Shown: piece after piece, positions 1 to 10,741 of the stretch
Layout of the letters: each line of letters begins with the position of its first letter
How positions within the stretch are numbered: position 1 is the first letter of the stretch
From: Arthrinium phaeospermum
Lineage: Eukaryota > Ascomycota > Sordariomycetes > Amphisphaeriales > Apiosporaceae
Assembly: GCA_006503535.1 (NCBI GenBank)
Contig: QYRS01000010.1
Span: 1,302,001-1,366,000, forward strand
Reading direction: 5' to 3'
DNA length: 64,000 nucleotides
Translations under genes and position numbers: made by a program
The notes under the pieces: model-generated
What the model saw: the letters and a program-made list of their open reading frames with translations, nothing else
Database searches by the model: none
What the model was told of the DNA's origin: nothing

Positions 1-982
1 TTTCCAATCAGATAGGATGATTACAGCTGGAAAAGCCCCGTTCCTCGAGGTTGCCCGAGGCCGATTGGACATACGGAGTTGGGTCTGCGCAAGCGCCTAT
101 CCAAGCCCAAAATAGACGACTCGGTTGGCTCCAGACTGGTCCCTGGAGATGCGCCTCTCTGTCGATCCGAGCTGCAAATAGGTAAGCGGTATATGCAGCC
201 AGCGGCACACTACATCTCGGTGTTGTGCTGGCAACCCTTGCCTCTGTACGTCCCGCATGATACATCGCGGTACGACCACCACTGCCTGTTGCCCTGGACG
301 CCTCCCAACGCCCTGACATGATTGCTTGGCACCAAACAGCTGGGTAGGCTAGCAGCTAGACGGGCTGGAGAGCATCGCTTCTCGACTACTGCAGGCCGCT
401 TAATAGTCAGAGCCCCGGGGGTTTGTGCCGACGCCAACGACCATCGGATGCGAGCGCTAAACCCTAAAATCAAAGACCGGGTTCTGGACTGGCTCGACTG
501 GCCCCCCAGATCACCACGCCCTCACCGTACCCAGGGTAGCGGGGGCGATTACGAGATTCTCCGCATGAGCAAAAGAAACCCAGTCATGTCAGTCCAGTCA
601 TCAAGTCACTTGGGCCGACCAATGAGACCCATGATGTTGGTAAACTTTACAACTCTCCATGCCGCCGGGTCGCGGGCGGTCTACGGGGGTGGTATATCCT
701 CAACCTTACTCTTTCCTGGTACCTAGTAACTGAAGCCGTCCGCGCGCTTCTATCTGCGCTAGGCATAGCAGTACCTATTCAGCCTTGGGACCTGATGATT
801 GCCAAGTAATACCATGACTACGAACCCGTAAGCGAAGAGCGAGCGGCTGGATGGACGGACGGCTGCTTGCTTCAAGGCTGCCCAAGGGGCGGTTCAGCCG
901 TCACCGGATGTTGGCCTGCACACCGTGGTTCTTGAGGGACGGCGGGGAGGCTTGAGCATTTTTTATTGTCCCTGAACCTGAG
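1..982. other. No gene recognised
   Basis: Only short overlapping reading frames occur on both strands, none with a recognisable domain, signal peptide or splice structure. The last part is the upstream region of the peroxidase gene. Nothing else was seen. Confidence 0.5.
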
Positions 983-988
983 TATAAG
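983..988 (+). promoter_or_regulatory. TATA box of peroxidase gene
   Basis: TATAAG lies 168 bp before the ATG at 1151, followed by a CT-rich stretch typical of highly expressed fungal promoters. Assignment rests on position only. Confidence 0.4.
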
Positions 989-1150
989 AATTTGCAATGC
1001 CCCCGATGTCTACCACTGTCTCAGATCCCATCTCACACCATCCGCCTCATCGACATTCGCTCGCTAGCCTGTTGTCTCTTCGAGGCACTGCCCTTTCGTT
1101 TCTTCACTCATCTCCCTTAGCAACCCCCTCAGTCCCATCGTTCCTCAGCC

Positions 1151-2495
1151 ATGTTGTGGTCCAATCTCATCACCACCTCGGTGGTCTTGGCCGGTGTCCC
1201 CTCTGCCCTGGGCTACCCGGGCATGGGCGAGCAGATGGCCGAGATCATGAGCCGTCAGAGCGACAATGATTTCGACTCTACGGAGCTCATTGGCGACCTC
1301 CTGACTGTGCCGGACAACAAGCTCACGCCTACTGCGGCCGACATCAAGAAGATCCTGACTGGCCAAGGAAACCCCGAGAGTACTGTGTCCTGGTCTGCCC
1401 CTAAGCTCGGCAGCGCCGCGTGCAAGAAGGACACATGCTGCGTCTGGCAGTACATCGTCAACGACATGGTGGCGGATTTCCGAGGCAAGTCGGGCAGATG
1501 CACGTCGTGGGCCCGCAAGTCTGTGCGCCTGGGCTTCCACGACGCCGGCACCTGGTCCAAGACCACCGCCGCCCAGGGCCTGCCCGGTGGTGCTGACGGG
1601 TCTCTATGCTCGACGGATGAGATTAACCGCGCCGACAACAACGGCCTACAAGACATCTGCCAAAAGGTCAACGGATGGTACGACTCCTGGAACAAGAAGG
1701 GCTACCCCGTGACCCGCGCCGACATCATCCAGATGGCGGCCACTGTCGCCACCGTCGTCTGCCCCCTGGGCCCCCGCGTCAAGTCCTACGTTGGCCGTGT
1801 GGATGTCGCCAAGGCGGGTCCCCCCAACCTGCTTCCCGGCGTCGACCAGAGCGCGGACGACCTGATTGCGCTGTTCCGCGACAAGACCATCGGCCCCCAC
1901 TCGCTCACCGCCCTCGTCGGCGCGCACACGACCAGCCAGCAGTTCTTCGTCAACACCACCCGCGCCGGCGACCCTCAGGACAGCACGCCCGGTGTGTGGG
2001 ACGTCCTCTTCTACGGACAGACGCTCGGCACCAAGCCCACGCCGCCCCGTGTCTTCAAGTTCAACAGCGACATCGCCTTGTCGCAGCACCCCCAGACTGC
2101 CCCTGAATGGAAGAAGTTCGCCTCTGCCGGTGGACAGCAGGACTGGAACGAGGTAAGCTGATCACCCCCTCCCCAATCAATCAATCGGACTTGAACCAGT
2201 TTACTTACGCATTTTCTTCTTGCTACTCTAGGACTTCGCTGCTGGCTACATCCGTCTAAGCTTGCTCGGCGTCAACAACATCAACAGCCTGACCGAGTGC
2301 ACCAAGGTCCTGCCGGGCCGCACCGGAGGATTCACGCCCAATGACCAGTCCAACCTGGACAAGTGGCTAAAGACGGACGACCAGTCGGCGACTGCGAAGA
2401 AGATTTCCAACGCTCTCCACGGTGGCGAGAGCTTGCTTGGATGGCTCTTCAGCCTGGTCGGCGGTATCCTCGGAGGACTGAAGAAGTCCGTCTAA
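1151..2495 (+). CDS. Secreted class II heme peroxidase (ligninase-like)
   Basis: Two exons (1151-2152 and 2232-2495) joined by a GTAAGC...TAG intron of 79 nt give 421 residues. A hydrophobic signal segment covers residues 1-21. The distal heme site is RLGFHDAG (Arg126, His130), followed by GGADGSLC near 147-153, and the proximal histidine is in LVGAHTT (His259). These are hallmarks of the plant-type peroxidase superfamily, class II, as in ascomycete ligninase-like enzymes that oxidise phenolics with hydrogen peroxide outside the cell. Many cysteines fit a disulfide-rich secreted fold. The start is preceded by a TATA box and a CT-rich leader. Oddity: the protein ends in a hydrophobic glycine-rich tail (LLGWLFSLVGGILGGLKKSV) that is not part of the catalytic fold. 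Whether it oxidises lignin cannot be told from sequence. Confidence 0.92.
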
Positions 2496-2790
2496 CAGCA
2501 TACGTTCCTTTTTTCTGATTCATCGTACTTTTTTGCTGAAGCATATAATGAGTTATGAGGCTTGTCAGGGTTATCTTATTAGATGGCTGTTGCTCCTGTC
2601 GCCAATTTGGTATAGAATATCGTAATAATACGCACTATGAACTTATGCTCCGCTTCGCCTCATTTCATCGTGTGTTAAAACCAACCCAAGCGTAGATACT
2701 TACACCATTACATACGTTTGGATGATACATAGATATGAATGATACATGCATGCAATCAACTCGTCCCTCATCACCCAACCAGCACCCGAC

Positions 2791-3663
2791 CTAGTACAGC
2801 CCCGGCACGATACGGTAGGGTACCTCCTTCTTGAACTGCACCCACTGCTCGCCGTACCGCTCGCTGCAATACTCGTCCAAGACGGTGACGGCCCGGCTGC
2901 TCAGGTCCCAGCCCATCCAGAGGCCCATCAGCAGGCCGCCGGCCCAGCCGCAGCCCACCATGGCGTAGCCGCCGCGCCACAGCGCGTAGCCAAAGTAGTT
3001 GACATGCCGCGCCCAGCGCCACAGGCCGACCTTGCAGACCTTGCCCTGGTTCCGCGCGGCCTGCTTGAACCGCTTGCGCTGGTACTCGGACACGGTCTCG
3101 ATGGTGATGCCGGCGGCGTACAGCAGGGCTCCCGCGAACACCGAGAGCGGCAGGTCGCCGTAGGTAGAAAGGCTGGCGCCGGGGGGAAGGATGGAGGAGA
3201 GGCGCGGGCCGTTGCCGGCCAGCGAGGAGGTCGCGGCGCCCGCGACCAGCACGGCGTTGAGCGAGTTGACGGCCGTGTTGAAGAGGCCCACCGGCACCGC
3301 GGCGCTGACGGGGAACTCCTCGGCGCTCAGGTAGGTCAGCCAGAAGATCTGCTTCGCGCTGGAGCCGGCCGCCATGGCGAGCAGCAGCAGGCGCGGCAGC
3401 GGCAGGTCCAGCTTGTCGAGCAGGGCGATGCCCGTGGCCGTGGCCGTCGCCACGGTGCCGGCCGTCGTCGCCGCGACGGTGGACAGGCCGACCGCGGAGA
3501 GCGCGCGCTCGGCGGCGTCGTTGTGCAGGAGGTGGTACTGCCAGGGGATGTCGGCCAGGCGCATGCCGATGAAGGTTGCGGTGCCCAGGGGCGTGGACCG
3601 CTTCACCCCACGATTGATGAGGTCGAACTGTTTCTTCTTGGGCTTGCCGTCTGGGGGCGCCAT
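2791..3663 (-). CDS. DUF1295 / ICMT-like integral membrane protein
   Basis: Single-exon gene of 290 residues starting MAPPDGKPKKK. Several hydrophobic segments run from about residue 60 to 195. The C-terminal part has the family signature GLWRWARHVNYFGY followed by a glycine-rich hydrophobic segment and a tail with EEYC-like and YGEQW motifs; this arrangement is seen in DUF1295 proteins and in steroid-reductase/isoprenylcysteine methyltransferase C-terminal domains. Substrate is unknown for most fungal members, so a reductase or methyltransferase role is only a family-level guess. It is convergent with the peroxidase (296 bp between stops). The N-terminal lysine-rich stretch precedes the first membrane segment. 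No lesion was seen. Confidence 0.8.
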   Translation of the reverse strand: MAPPDGKPKKKQFDLINRGVKRSTPLGTATFIGMRLADIPWQYHLLHNDAAERALSAVGLSTVAATTAGTVATATATGIALLDKLDLPLPRLLLLAMAAGSSAKQIFWLTYLSAEEFPVSAAVPVGLFNTAVNSLNAVLVAGAATSSLAGNGPRLSSILPPGASLSTYGDLPLSVFAGALLYAAGITIETVSEYQRKRFKQAARNQGKVCKVGLWRWARHVNYFGYALWRGGYAMVGCGWAGGLLMGLWMGWDLSSRAVTVLDEYCSERYGEQWVQFKKEVPYRIVPGLY

Positions 3664-5018
3664 GGTGGATATTGATATCGCGTAAGCGACAATTGAGTTT
3701 TCTAGGTTACTATGTAGGAAGTAGCTAAAAGTTGTATAAGGGGATTTCTAATAGGAGGGTATGGGTTGCTGACTTGGGAATATCAAGAAGCCACGATGCT
3801 CGGAGTAGCCCACGGTGTAAGTCCGATGAGGCTGGTAGGTGGTAGGTACATGTCGTAGGGGTCGAGGGGCGCACGGGAAGTTCCATGACGACATTGTGGT
3901 GTCAGGCTACTGCAGTCATCAGAAAGGCCTGTCATCCGAATTTAGAGTTCAGCTCTGTCGGCCCCATTTGCCTGGAAGATCCCTTGCCGCGGTTGGCAAC
4001 TTGCAAGACGAAAGACTTCACGTTGTACAATCCCCAAACCTGACTGGTCCATTCGGCTTGCAACGACTCCATTGGCCGGTGGCTAATGGAAACCACGATT
4101 CGAAGTCGCTCCCTTGGGAGACCGACCGGGTTTCAGCCATCAAATTGCAGATACCGGTTGTGTTTGCGACACGGCTACAAATCACTGTCCGGTCAAGTTC
4201 ATTTTTTCCCTTCTGAGTGTCGCTGGAGATATCTACGAGTGTGGTTTTCCGTACAGCAATGTAGGCCGAGATGCAGCCAATGGGCCGGTATGAAAAAGGA
4301 GACGGAACGAATATGCAGCAATGTCCCTTTAATCTTCTATTCCAGGTAACGCCTTTGATTACTTTGATCCGACGACTTCCAATATCTGCATGATGTAATT
4401 GGCTTTTCCAAACCTAACCTCCAGCATGGGCAGCTGCCAGGAGGTCCCGCTCGATTGCGAGCAATCGCCATACACGTCTAATACTGCGACTGGTCTAGAA
4501 CACACCTACCTACCAATTGGAAGGAATGTGTACAGGCCAGCGGTTACTTTGCCCCTGCTAGCTCTGTCATCGATGCCTTGCTCTTGCCTCATTCGCGGTC
4601 TTGTGGCATGTAGATGGTTTGGATGCGTACACTTGGTCCTGCCGAGATGCACACGTCCAGAGGCAGCAACCATCTTGAATCAATTGGATCCCGTTCGTGA
4701 GAGGGCAGTCACAATAATGTTGAGCGCCTGGTTGCCGGTCGAATTGTGCAGTCCCAACGTTTTTCGGCCCTGACAAGAAACAAGGTCGTTGAGGGAACCT
4801 GAACGAAAACCATTTCTACAGAGTACTTACCTTAGACACCACCAACACTCGCCTTGACGACGTGCAACCAAACATCACAACACAACTCTTGGTCCCCCAT
4901 CATTGACATCGCCATTGTGCACCTCTATTGCTTCAGTTCATAAAGCTTTCAAGCACTATTCAGTCATTATCTGCCTTCTCGAAACACACCCATTCCCTCC
5001 TCACGCCCCCTCGCCACA
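3664..5018. other. Intergenic, no gene recognised
   Basis: About 1.35 kb with only short unsupported frames on the plus strand. No domain, repeat or RNA gene was found. Confidence 0.45.
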
Positions 5019-5444
5019 ATGAGTTCTCCAGCTCCCACATTCCCGGAATCGCTCGATTCACTGAGATAGTATCTTTTCGGCGTGGTTGCTGCCCTTAATA
5101 TCGTCATTGCTTTAATCCTCATGGTCTTGGTAACATGTCGTTGTTCTGGCGCGGCAAAAGAGGGTGGTGATGAGCCATCGGATTCTGAGCCATCGGATTC
5201 TGAGTCCGAGGATGGACAAGGTCAACACGGCTACAGCCTCGCCACACTCCCAGGCCCATCAGCACAGGTGAGGTATGCGAGTCATGGCAGGTCTCGGAAG
5301 TGCCTATGTCGGGAGTGGAGGGGGGATCGCAAGCCGAAGCGGTGCAACAAGTGCCCGGTACATGGGAAGTTGTCGAAACATTTCAAGTCCTTGATGGACG
5401 AAGACGACTCCGACGACAGCCACCGTTGGGGACCGACCAATTGA
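5019..5444 (+). pseudogene. Small membrane-protein ORF broken by an in-frame TAG
   Basis: An ATG at 5019 opens MSSPAPTFPESLDSLR, then a TAG at 5067-5069, and the same frame continues without interruption to a stop at 5444. The continuation starts YLFGVVAALNIV and forms one strong membrane segment, then an acidic Ser/Asp stretch with a doubled 15-bp unit (EPSDS repeats at about 5172-5204), and a basic Cys-rich tail (CLCREW, CNKC). No GT-AG intron tested here removes the stop while keeping frame. The most economical reading is a gene of about 141 residues inactivated by a single nonsense change (CAG to TAG would suffice); a sequencing error or a downstream start are alternatives. Family not recognised. 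Confidence 0.4.
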
Positions 5445-6086
5445 CATTGTCGCCATTTGGAACGTTGGGCTAGGCGGGATCAGAGATCCAGTGATGGATC
5501 GACAGCGACTTCAATTTCGATTTCGACTTCGACTGGGCAACATTGGGATGAGATAGCACAATCAAGGCTCCTTTGTATTTCTACACATACACTAGCGATT
5601 AGGTTATGGGGTACATAGCACTTGAAGCGAATCAATGAGGAGAACGCAGAATTATCTTGACAACCACCGACTGTACAATGCTGAGTGGACTCGCCTTGGC
5701 CTTCATCACTATATTCGTGTAGCTGCTTATCTGACAGGTGAACCCACCGCATTCTTCTGTCCTCCTCGACCTGATTGACGCCATCGGTAGTATGAGTAGA
5801 GTAAGTGGAATAATGACATTCCGTCTAATTTGAATCCACTGGCTATGGAATAACCGATCGTCGACGGAATAAGCGACACTGGTAGTAGTCCAAAGTACAT
5901 AAACCCGGAAGGAGCAGCAAAGCCTTGGCATAGTCACCAGATAGTCGCAACATTTTGATTTCATTCCTGTATGGATAGACGAAACCTTGCTTCTCCGATA
6001 ACACCAACTTGATCCATACATAATAAGCCGGCCGATGCGTTCCACAGACGGGTGTCCCACGCTCTCCTTCGGCACCAAGCGTCGGA
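5445..6086. other. Intergenic with short periodic repeat
   Basis: Near 5508-5534 an approximately six-base unit (TTCGAT/TTCGAC) is repeated several times. No gene was recognised in the rest. Confidence 0.4.
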
Positions 6087-7801
6087 ATGGCGAATCTTGC
6101 TATTGATGGATTGACTCAGCCTGGCGATGAAGAGAGCCGGCTATACTATTATGGCTTGACTAGTAAGTAATTTTTCACTTTCTTTTTTAACTTTTCTTTT
6201 TAAAAAACAATATATCTTCGTTAAAACATTTTTATATTAACTATTATTCTTAAATCGATAAGAAATAGTTTATATATTATTTTTAAATATTAACGATTCG
6301 AACAGGTGGTAAACTGATTGCCCGGACGAATACATCTAACAAGCCATGGCGAGGTGTTCCACTACAGCATGTCAGCCACTGGGGAAGCACTCGAGTTCAG
6401 AAGACCTATGTTGCTATCGGGGCTCTTTCTCCGTCCGATCAGCAGATTGTTGCCTTGCTCCGACCACTTTTACCTCAAATCGCCGAAACGCTTAATTCGG
6501 CATCTGTGCCCTGGACGTGGTTCACAGGGATTAGAATCGGATACCGTTTCAGTTCCGGTCCAGTCTTAAGACTAGAGGATCAATATCCCGCAGTAGTCCT
6601 CATCAACGTTGATTTCGGTACTACCTTCACACAAGTCTCAGCAGCAACGAGGACTATCAAGAACATTCTTGAACGCAACAAGCTTGATATCCACGTCGAA
6701 GTACGTGAAAACGACTACTACGAACACACTGCTATCTCCAACGCTAATCAGCACCGCAACATCCGGATCCGGAACCTGGACGAAATAGTCAAAGACGAGT
6801 ACTGGGCACCTTATTCGAGCGTCCAGAAACGAGCCAGTACGGAACTTTTGCGTCTACTTTCAACTCTTGGGTGGGAAGTGTCGAAGGCCACAACCAGGGA
6901 ATACGACGAGTACGGAACAGCCGGTCCCTTTATAGTCTTTGATGGTGTCAAGGACCTCTTTGCTACGACATGTTACCACGTCCTCTTACCAATGTCGGAG
7001 CACCCAAAGGTCATCAGAGTCGACAGCACCGTGACCAGACCCAAGGTGTCACAAGCATCTCCAAAGACAGTAGCCGTAGCTCTGAGATTAGCTACCGATA
7101 GACTGGAAGGTTATCGGAACACCTCCACCGGTGCTTTGGCTAAAGTCAAGACGTATGATGATTGGCACCAGTCACCGTCAGGGTCGAAGCCCGAAGAGCC
7201 TACCCCCGAGGAACGCAAGACAGTGGCGACACTGGAAACCCCAACGTCGATGGGAAAGTCCAGTATCCCTTCTGTTCGCGTAGCCAAGCGCGGCGCCACA
7301 ACGGGTCTGACGTTCGGAGTGACCAATAGCATTGAGGCTTGTGTCCGCGAGAAAGTAGTCTTGAAACTTCCAAAGGGCAGAAGAAAGGCCACGCAGTCTG
7401 CGTGTTCGTGGGAGTTGCTCGTGGTCCCGTTTCCAGACCAGCTAAGCGAGCAGAATTCGCGAACCCGATTCTCGGATAAGGGAGATTCTGGATCAGCTGT
7501 GCTGGACATACACGGCAGATTCATGGGGCAATTAGTGGCAGGGGGTCCCAGCGGCCTAGGCGGTGACTCGGTGAAACGCGAGGAGAGAAGATGGCGAGGA
7601 GAGAGGGAAGGCTCTGGCATGCCTGGTAGACCTACACTGTTCGAGAAGGGCAAAATGCCTCATGAAGCTAGGCCAGACAACCCAGAGCTGCGCCCATTTG
7701 AACCGGGAATGGACGTATCCTTTGTTCACATGGCCTGGGCGCTCTTAGGAGACATCGCACGCTTCACTGGAAAGACGCCTAAACTGTTAGGTGGCAAGTG
7801 A
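6087..7801 (+). CDS. Trypsin-like (GDSG) serine protease domain protein
   Basis: Exon 1 (6087-6162) and exon 2 (6306-7801) are joined by a GTAAGT...CAG intron of 143 nt; the joint keeps frame and yields 523 residues. The N-terminal half opens with a YYYGLTSGK motif found in a family of fungal proteins that carry a degenerate chymotrypsin-fold domain. In the C-terminal half, TTCYHVLLP looks like the catalytic histidine segment (His250) and KGDSGSAV holds the nucleophile (Ser420) with the oxyanion glycine; the acidic triad member lies between but cannot be fixed by eye. No signal peptide is evident, so an intracellular role is likely. Substrates are unknown. The intron is unusually long and AT-rich compared with other introns in this window. 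Confidence 0.75.
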
Positions 7802-8268
7802 AGTCGACAGCAGCGAGTATAGTCCAATGCCCCAATGACCAGACCAATCGTTTGTATCAAATGTGTACGCCACAATAGCTCATGTAACTATTTGCGGGTG
7901 GGATCAACACATCAAAATGATTGCCCATGAGTCACCGGGTGTTTTTTTTTTTCAGATCACTGAGATGTAGGAAGTTTAACGTGAGGAAGCAAACTAATTG
8001 TTTCATGGGTATGTATGCACTATGATACTTGGGTGATCATGTAATATGGAACGCAAGGTTGTTGACACATGTAAGGAGGGAATATATTAGATGGTGTCCT
8101 ATAGCCTTGATCTGAAGGATTGAGAATCCAGCCCCTATTGCCGAATATCGAAAAGCAAAGCTCCAAAAGCGCAGTGACTCCTTCGCACACAGTTTCGTCA
8201 CACCTCACACCGAGTTTGCCATCTGGACGATGGCTCACGTCGCGGTGCTTTGTTCAGTCAAGATCTCC
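7802..8268. other. Intergenic, 3' regions of two convergent genes
   Basis: Contains a run of T residues near 7940-7952 and nothing else notable. It separates the convergent protease and small-peptide genes. Confidence 0.4.
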
Positions 8269-8642
8269 TCAAGCGAAAACGCCCTTGACCCAGTCCACAG
8301 CCCGGCGGTAGGTGCCGTAGGTGGTGTAGCTGGTAGGGGGCGGCGGGTAGTTCTCATAGGTGCCTGGAAATACAAATACATAGGTTAGACATGGATATCA
8401 CTCTGGTATAGTACGTTAGTAGGTGCGGCTCGTTGCGTACCGTATTTGCCTGAAGAGTCGAGTTGTTAGTTATAGATAAATATCAAAGGGGGGTGATTTC
8501 CATTAAGCTGGGAGCTCGGGAACTCACCGTAGGAACCATAGTCATCTCTCGCAGCCACGGCTTCAGCGGGCTTCGCGTCAGCAACCGGGGCGGCCAGGAC
8601 AGATGCTGCCGAGGCAAGGACGATGAGAGCGTTGATCTTCAT
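8269..8642 (-). CDS. Tyr/Gly-rich small secreted peptide, three exons
   Basis: Exons 8642-8528, 8449-8441 and 8363-8269 give 72 residues. Residues 1-17 form a signal peptide (MKINALIVLASAASVLA), then a short Ala/Pro-rich propeptide-like stretch, then a low-complexity tyrosine-glycine region (DDYGSYGKYGTYENYPPPP, then TSYTTYGTY) and a dibasic RR before the C-terminal AVDWVKGVFA. Both introns (78 and 77 nt) have good GT/AG ends and CTAAC branch points; the middle exon is only 9 nt and its skipping would also keep frame. Similar YGxYG secreted proteins occur in fungi without known function. It is divergent from the UstYa-family oxidase, whose relatives modify tyrosines in secreted peptide precursors, so a RiPP-precursor role is possible but unproven. 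It has no repeated core units with Kex2 sites. Confidence 0.72.
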
Positions 8643-8777
8643 GATGCCTGTCTTGAAATCGTTGCTGTAGGTGCAAAAAGGGGCTAGGGTGATCTTGAGT
8701 GTGATGTGTGCGGTGAAGCTGTGTTGGCTCTGGAGTGTGATGAATTAACGTCGATGGTAGGCAGAAGTGAGCTGGTT

Positions 8778-8783
8778 CTTATA
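8778..8783 (-). promoter_or_regulatory. TATA box of Tyr-rich peptide gene
   Basis: TATAAG on the minus strand, 136 bp before the ATG at 8642. Judged by position only. Confidence 0.4.
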
Positions 8784-9759
8784 CTAATACCGAATATGTT
8801 TACTGGCTCCCTCCGTATAACGAGGCAGCGCTGCCTCCCATGAAAATCATCGTATCGGCCTTTTCTCAGACCAATGGCAATAGGCGCTACCATCGATCTG
8901 TTTCAGCGACGGTAGTACATCCGGCTCGAGCGGGGTTCACCAAGCGGACAGTCTATAGGACTTGTCGTGATCCAGATGCCGACAGAAGCAACCAGCTACT
9001 CCGACCAGATCCAGCACTTATTCCTCCGGCTAAACCCCACAACCTCCAACCAGAAGTCCGCGATGCGCGATGCTGAGTAACTATACGAGCGGGGAAGTTT
9101 CTAAATCGGTCCCAAAGCCCGAGTATGGTGGCTGACCTAATACTCAGCTGGCTACGTGGCGTGCGGAGATCTGGGCCAAAGCTTCGCCCAGCTGCCGTCA
9201 GCTTCGGATCCCCGGCTGCGGCTTACATTCCACATGCCTCCCCACCAACAGGGTCTCTCCATGCCCCATTCCGGTAAATATTCCCCCTCCATAGATTGGC
9301 AGCCTGCCGGACTAGTCAATGCCGTATATATGATGGCGCAGCCTAGAACCTGTCCTTTACCCCGACAATGGTCCACGTGTGACCCTGCGCGTACACGAGC
9401 ATGGAATTCCAGTGAGGCTGAGATTCCTTCTTCACTAGGACTATCAACCAACAGGTCCAGCAGTGCCCTTGGCGGCGGGGATCGTCCAGTTACGATCAAG
9501 CTTTACCGAAAGGACCGGATCGAGACTCGTCAGACCGTAATCCAACTGAGCACATCATTGAAACCTGACTCTGGTGCCGGGGTTCCTTTTTCTCATCTTC
9601 CGTGACACTAACATCACTGACGTGTCTCCCGATTCAGCCGTCGCAATCACTTGAGGGTTGCCCGACATTGCATTACGTCCGGGTCTTATTCATTTCAACC
9701 TCTATTCTACTCAAACAGAGAAGCCGGATCGTAGAAACTGCGAAATCCTCTTCTCCAAA
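8784..9759. other. Divergent promoter region, no gene
   Basis: Shared upstream region of the minus-strand Tyr-rich peptide gene and the plus-strand UstYa gene. Short ORFs at 9152-9605 lie on both strands and show no domain or secretion signal. Confidence 0.4.
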
Positions 9760-10741
9760 ATGCCTCTGACAAACGCCCAAGAAGAACAGGAGAAGCCCCT
9801 GACGGGCCAGTATGACAATGACTACGACTCCGAAGAAGAAGAGAATCAGACAAGGAGACGTCGCCAGCGATCGCCATGGAGAGAGAACCTTTGGTACACA
9901 CTGGGCCTCGTGGCGGTTACCTCTATCGTTTCGGCACTCCTGGGCGCCATGTTAGCTTCCCAAAATGTTGATCTCGACAAGAGATGCTCGGCTTATACTT
10001 CGCAATACTGTATGAAGCCAAGCTAGTCCTTCTTTTAGAGGCACTACTGACAGCTCGATAGCACCGTTGCAAAAGGATGTTAAGATCAAATATGACATGG
10101 TGTCGTTCAACGGGTCGTTCATGGCCCAAACCATATATCGGCAAGACGCCTCTCCAGAGGTCGACTCTGCGTGGGAGGCTCTTGGACTGGATTGTACGTT
10201 GACGAGCCCCTGCAATTATTTCTCAACTAATTTCCCTTGGACTTACAAATTCCCTTCTCTAGCACTCCCCGGCGTGATCCCCCTATCCGAGGGCCCGGCC
10301 TCGGGGCTGACGCCGCACCACGTCCAGGTGTCGGAAAAGCACGGCGGCGGCTACTTTGTCAACGTGGAGGGCATGCACCACCTGCACTGCCTGAACCTGG
10401 TGCGCAAGGGGCTCTGGTACAACTACGAGTACTACCGGGAGCTGGGCCAGCACGCGTTCCAGAACGAGGAGCCCATCCTGCGGCTGCACGTGTCGCACTG
10501 CCTCGACACCCTGCGGCAGGTCCTCATGTGCAACGTCGACACGGGCGTGCTCGGCCAGGTCTGGTACGGCCACGCCGAGGGGCCCCAGGCGTTCCCGGAC
10601 TTCCAGTCCCGCCACAAGTGCAAGAACTTTGACGCGATCCGGGACTGGGCCGTGGCGCTCCAGGCGCCCCCGGTCGACAAGTTGCCGGAGGACTATATGA
10701 AGGTACCCGCAGCTGAGGATATCATGCCAGGAACTATGTAA
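9760..10741 (+). CDS. UstYa-family (DUF3328) oxidase
   Basis: Exons 9760-10009, 10062-10193 and 10263-10741 (introns 52 and 69 nt) give 286 residues. A charged cytosolic N-terminus with RRRRQR precedes one membrane segment at about residues 46-66. The lumenal domain carries both family motifs of the HXXHC type, HHLHC at 166-170 and HVSHC at 203-207. UstYa-like proteins are thought to be copper/metal oxidases that cross-link or cyclise peptide side chains in ustiloxin and related fungal RiPP pathways; others act in other secondary pathways. The ATG at 9760 was preferred over an upstream in-frame ATG at 9658 because it places the membrane segment normally. The nearest divergent gene encodes a Tyr-rich secreted peptide; no peptide synthetase or P450 is nearby. 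Confidence 0.9.

Noticed and set aside
2746..3675. 309-codon plus-strand frame over the DUF1295 gene
   Set aside because: Antisense shadow: composition is the mirror of the real gene (Ala/Arg/Gly/His) and lacks motifs.
9152..9605. Possible gene in the divergent promoter between the peptide and UstYa genes
   Set aside because: Both strands are open over the same stretch, no signal peptide or motif.
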